Source: Himantopus leucocephalus (Eukaryota > Chordata > Aves > Charadriiformes > Recurvirostridae). From it: a DNA stretch of 64,000 bases. Position 1 is the stretch's first letter; each line of letters begins with the position of its first letter. The notes beneath the pieces are model-generated. The model saw nothing but the letters and a program-made list of their open reading frames with translations, had not been told where the DNA came from and made no database searches. The position numbers and the translations under genes were made by a program. This document shows positions 60,333-64,000 of the stretch, in pieces. The stretch covers positions 71,847,046 to 71,911,045 of the forward strand of contig RSEF01000001.1 of the NCBI GenBank assembly GCA_003993805.1. The letters run 5' to 3'.

Positions 60333-63300
60333 GAGTATAAGCTGTAGGTTCACTTACCCTGCCTGGATACATTTAAGGTGGAGAAAGAACAGATTTACCC
60401 CGTAGTGTGCTTGCAAGCTCTTCTCAACTGTGCCAAAGCAAGCATGAAGGGGACCAGAAACAGCTTGAACGAATGTGAAGACTACTGTCATCAGTGCAGG
60501 AGTGTTATACAAGAAAGGAACATTTTTCTTCATGAGAAAGTAACTGTTGTGTGAAACAATTGAGCATTCTGTTACAGAGAAATGTGATAAAATTAAATTA
60601 TAAACATTTGAACAGTTAACAGACCGATCAAATTATTTATGATACAGCTCATCACCTGGTCAGAACAAAGTTATCACCAGAGGGAAATAAGGATTTGGGG
60701 GGAAAAAAGTGCAGGATTACTGAAAAGTATGCTTTCCAAAATCAGTGTTAACAAGCTGTGAAAACCAGAAATTCATCAAATTCAGCAGCATAAAGGTAGA
60801 ACAGAGGGGTAATCATACCACCGAGACCAGATTTATTTACAGTAAATGTGAAGGCAGTCACAGCAATGCAGAAGTACTCAACATGCAGACAACAGTGGTG
60901 CACAGTAAAGGCAAGAGTTTTACAAAATAATCTTCCTCCATAGATGTTTTGCAAAGACATACAGATGAGAAATACAGAAACGGTTATAACAGCTGGAGGA
61001 CAAATCTGTAATGATGAAGATAAAGAGACACAGTGTTTTGCTGGGTCTCATCGTCTGTGTGAGACGTTCATTATATAATGCTGGGTAAGAGTAAACATAA
61101 CCATGACAATTCAAAAATGACACTTGAGCTGTGTGAACCTCGTTACAGCTATGGTATGCTGATGATTAATGGCAGTCCAGTGGGCTTATGACGTGTTTTC
61201 ATTTCGTTTTCTTGTCTGAAAGAGGATAATGAGGTTTTCTTGCAGATGCTTACAGAGACATCCTTGCAAGTGTGAGAGCAGCATGGGACCAAGCCCAAAG
61301 CGGGGGTTTTGTTTAATGGAAGGCAAGAGGGGCAGACATGGGTTGAGCAGAGATGGAAGTTGCCACCTATTGAGATTAAGTGAGAGTTAACAAGTAGGAA
61401 AGTAGGTAGGCCAGAAAAAAGCCTTGGAAGTGGAGACAAATAATTTACATTTGGTGAGTTAGAGAGGCGAGGCCAGTGCAATATCTTTTGCTTCCTACAC
61501 TGCAGGCAAAATACAATGACCCAGTGAGGCAAAAGTGAGAACCACCTTCTCCAGTCACATACAGCACACAAATCATGTACTGAGGGTCATGAATACACAG
61601 CTGTTGTGGCAATTTCCTTCTGATTTCTGGAAAACAGAAGGTGATGTGGGCTAGGAGAAGGCTAATAAGCTTTTGGGAAATATCCTGTATCTGCTGTACG
61701 TCACCTAAGCCCCATATGTGGAGTTTGAAATGGCAAAAGAGCGTGTTCCACTTGTGGTTGGACAGATATAGATTATCAGATGCATTAATAAATAATATAA
61801 CTTAGATAAAATGATTTTCACAGAAGATTAGTAATTTTATGTGCTGTAAAGATGGAGTAAATCCCAGTGATACCTGACTCCATTTTATTCCCTTACTGTC
61901 ACGAAACATGCTACCATAGAGCTCTATTAGCATTAAGAAGTGATATACCAGCCAGTAGATGGTGATGACTGTTTTGAACAAATTCAGACATCTGACTGAG
62001 TTAACATCATAGGAGGGAAGACATTCTCAATAGGGCTGGAGTCAAAAGATTTGAGGAAGATCTTCAAAGTATGTTTCTCCATGAGAATGGCAGAGAAGAT
62101 CATACGTAGGCTTTTAAGTGAAAGGCTATTTTTGCAGTTTGAAATTTAAGTCGGGTGTTTTGACAGGTTCAGGTTATGAGAGAAAATATAAGACTCTACA
62201 CCTGCCACCTTCTGAGGCATGCTAAAGCATTATATCCCCATCTGCAGGGATTTGCATGAAACAGAAGTAATTGTGGAAGATCTGATAATGCTGAGTAAAA
62301 ATGAACACCAGCAACTTCTTCTGTTCTTCAAATTTCCCCAAGGAAAACTGAACAGCTGAAATGATGGGTTGGACCAACTAGTTCATATACATGGGGATAA
62401 GGGAGGTTTATTGGACCCAGACCTTTTGTAATTGACAAAGATCCTGCTTCCCTCCAAATCCGAGAAAATCAGAGACATATTAATGTATCTGATTGAGCTG
62501 ACTTCTGATATTCCAGACACAAGCGTTCCCTTTAGATTGGTCACTATGGACAGAGTGAAGTTCCTTATGGCTGATGAACAAGTGAACAAATTAAAAGTTA
62601 AAGAAAAATATGTTTGAAAAAAATTACATAGACATTGTACTTTAAATACTTAAGAGAACCAAGATCAGATAGACCAAGAGGTGGGTCAAAAGAGAATATA
62701 ACCCCTTTTTTCTCCGGGCATTCCTTTACCCTTGTTCCTTTGCTGGCAAGAGTACTTTCTCTTTAGCATAGTCCACATCAGACACGTGCCTGCCCCTTAT
62801 ACACATGGGCAGCTACGTCACGGCACTATCTGGCCTCTCTCTCCATTCAAGATCATGGGTTTGTGGAGTATGTTTCTCCAAAGCTAAGCATCGAGGGTTA
62901 TAGGTTCTCAGGGCACTGACTAAAATGTAAATTAATTTAATTTGGTTTGGAAATGGAAAGTCTGCCAATGTGCATGTTTGCAAATGGATTCACGGGCAGA
63001 ACTTTTCCGAGGCAAGTTTCAAGCAACAAGTTGTTCAAAGCCATAGTACAGAAACCATTGCTCAAAACATTCCCTAGCATCCAGAAAAAAGATGGGGATG
63101 TTTCTGAAGTACTTGCCTAATATGAAAGACTGGCTATCAAGGAGACTGTTACGGTGGAAATGTTTCTGAGGTTATTTATAAAAAATGCAGAGGTTTTGAG
63201 GCAAATAGAATTCAAGCACTTCCCGAATAGACATGCCTTTCTCAAATAAAAAATACACATTTGTCCAAAGTTCTGTATCTTGAAAGAGTAGTTTTAAATA

Positions 63301-63459
63301 GAAGACCATGGGAAAACAGCATACTTTCTTTCAGTTATGAAATTTTATCAAGACTATGAAGGTGACATTAAAGACAAGTCAGTAAAGGAAAATCACCGGG
63401 AGTGAAATGTTAACTCCATTGAAGTCACTGGAAGATTTCCTACTAATCATAAGTAGGTG
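60333..63459. other. no gene recognised
   Basis: AT-rich sequence. The 140-codon minus frame at 61149-61571 begins with TTG, not ATG. A short + strand stretch at about 62400-62490 reads FVIDKDPASLQIRENQRHI before a stop and looks protein-like, but matches nothing I can name. Confidence 0.45.
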
Positions 63460-63702
63460 TGTGCGAACGAAGATTTTCTTCACATTCCCAAGATTACCCA
63501 GCATGTGAACCGGAATGGCAAAAACATAATGCTGCATGTTCGGATGAATATTCAGAAAGATGTCCTGTTCTGTGCAAACGNTGTGCGAACGAAGATTTTC
63601 TTCACATTCCCAAGATTACCCAGCACGTGAACAGGAATGGCAAAAACATAATGCTGCGTATTCGGATGAATATTCAGAAAGATGTCCTGTTCTGTGCAAA
63701 CG
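63460..63702 (+). repeat. N-joined 121-bp duplication, protein-like frame
   Basis: 63460-63580 and 63582-63702 are two 121-base copies with four differences, joined by a single N at 63581. The type of join is the same as at 17.9, 34.8 and 52.5 kb, so one copy is probably redundant. In one frame the second copy reads as about 40 ordinary residues (including DFLHIPKITQHVNRNGKN) up to a TAG just past it. Two of the four differences are silent in that frame (CAT/CAC; CGG/AGG) and two change residues. I know no family that fits. Confidence 0.8.
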
Positions 63703-64000
63703 TGTAGCATTGAAGACAAGCTGCAATTACCAGTTCAGAAAAGGAGTTGTCAAACAACTGCTTGTAGTTCGAGATAATTTTTCTTTTCCTTTGTACCAGA
63801 GATCAGTGAGAAAGTTGTTTACAATGCTGGCAATTAACATTGTCCCAGCAGAGTGAGCGTATCTCCTTCTGCCTCTAAAAACTTAGGCAATCTTTGAATT
63901 TGCCACCATTTCTACATCTTTAAATAATACTTACATATGTGAAGTGCCACCCTGGTCTGATGACATATCCATCCTTCAGTACCCACCAGGTTTCCTTGGC
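63703..64000. other. no gene recognised, window end
   Basis: AT-rich sequence, nothing recognised. Confidence 0.4.

Noticed and set aside
61149..61571. 140-codon minus-strand frame
   Set aside because: It begins with TTG and shows no domain or conservation-like pattern.
1..64000. CRISPR array, bacterial operon or phage-type system
   Set aside because: No spaced direct repeats, no dense same-strand ORFs and no ribosome binding sites. The CR1 elements and splice-type signals show a vertebrate genome.

Overview
This looks like a vertebrate, almost certainly bird, nuclear scaffold. The evidence is the repeat content: a 5'-truncated CR1 LINE with a recognisable reverse transcriptase, several CR1 3' ends in both orientations, and two solo LTRs of a TGTCGTGG...GACA family that I know as common in birds (by memory probably ERVL-type, more typical of non-galliform birds; the exact species cannot be told). 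The background is AT-rich and CpG-poor. I found no confident protein-coding gene, rRNA or tRNA. The open frames are short, most lack an ATG or look random, and the only convincing protein homology is the CR1 reverse transcriptase.

Layout. 1-15 kb: non-coding sequence with an old minus-strand solo LTR (422-984), a CR1 3' end (about 10.1 kb) and inverted repeats, including a striking 21-bp near-perfect hairpin at 9326-9385. 15.0-16.35 kb: CR1 ORF2 remnant, broken by a small deletion and a 40-bp-period tandem duplication. 17.8-18.1 kb: N-joined duplicated sequence. 19.5-20.2 kb: a GC-rich, LTR-like insertion. 21.4-21.9 kb: a younger minus-strand solo LTR. 22.2-23.0 kb: a 100-N gap and minus-strand CR1 pieces. 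23-54 kb: a long desert with simple repeats (notably eight G4 runs at 28.6 kb), a second N-joined duplication (34.7-35.0 kb), a GC-rich patch (48.5-48.85 kb) and a short N-joined duplication (52.4 kb). 54.0-56.65 kb: a strong CpG island cluster, interrupted by a 578-N gap and poly-G tracts; it is the best sign of a real gene promoter. 56.65-64 kb: AT-rich sequence with a candidate signal-peptide ORF just past the island, a 46-bp Z-DNA-type tract containing a perfect NRF1-type site (60.3 kb), and a last N-joined duplication (63.5 kb).

The most useful observations are the hairpin at 9.35 kb (all three non-Watson-Crick positions are G-U compatible on the + strand), the CpG island promoter with no obvious gene attached, the G-quadruplex and Z-DNA tracts, and the assembly signature at the isolated Ns. 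At the two three-copy sites the middle copy carries different bases from the two flanking copies, as expected for an alternative haplotype or error-bearing contig inserted by the assembler. Anyone counting repeats or calling ORFs across those joins would be misled.
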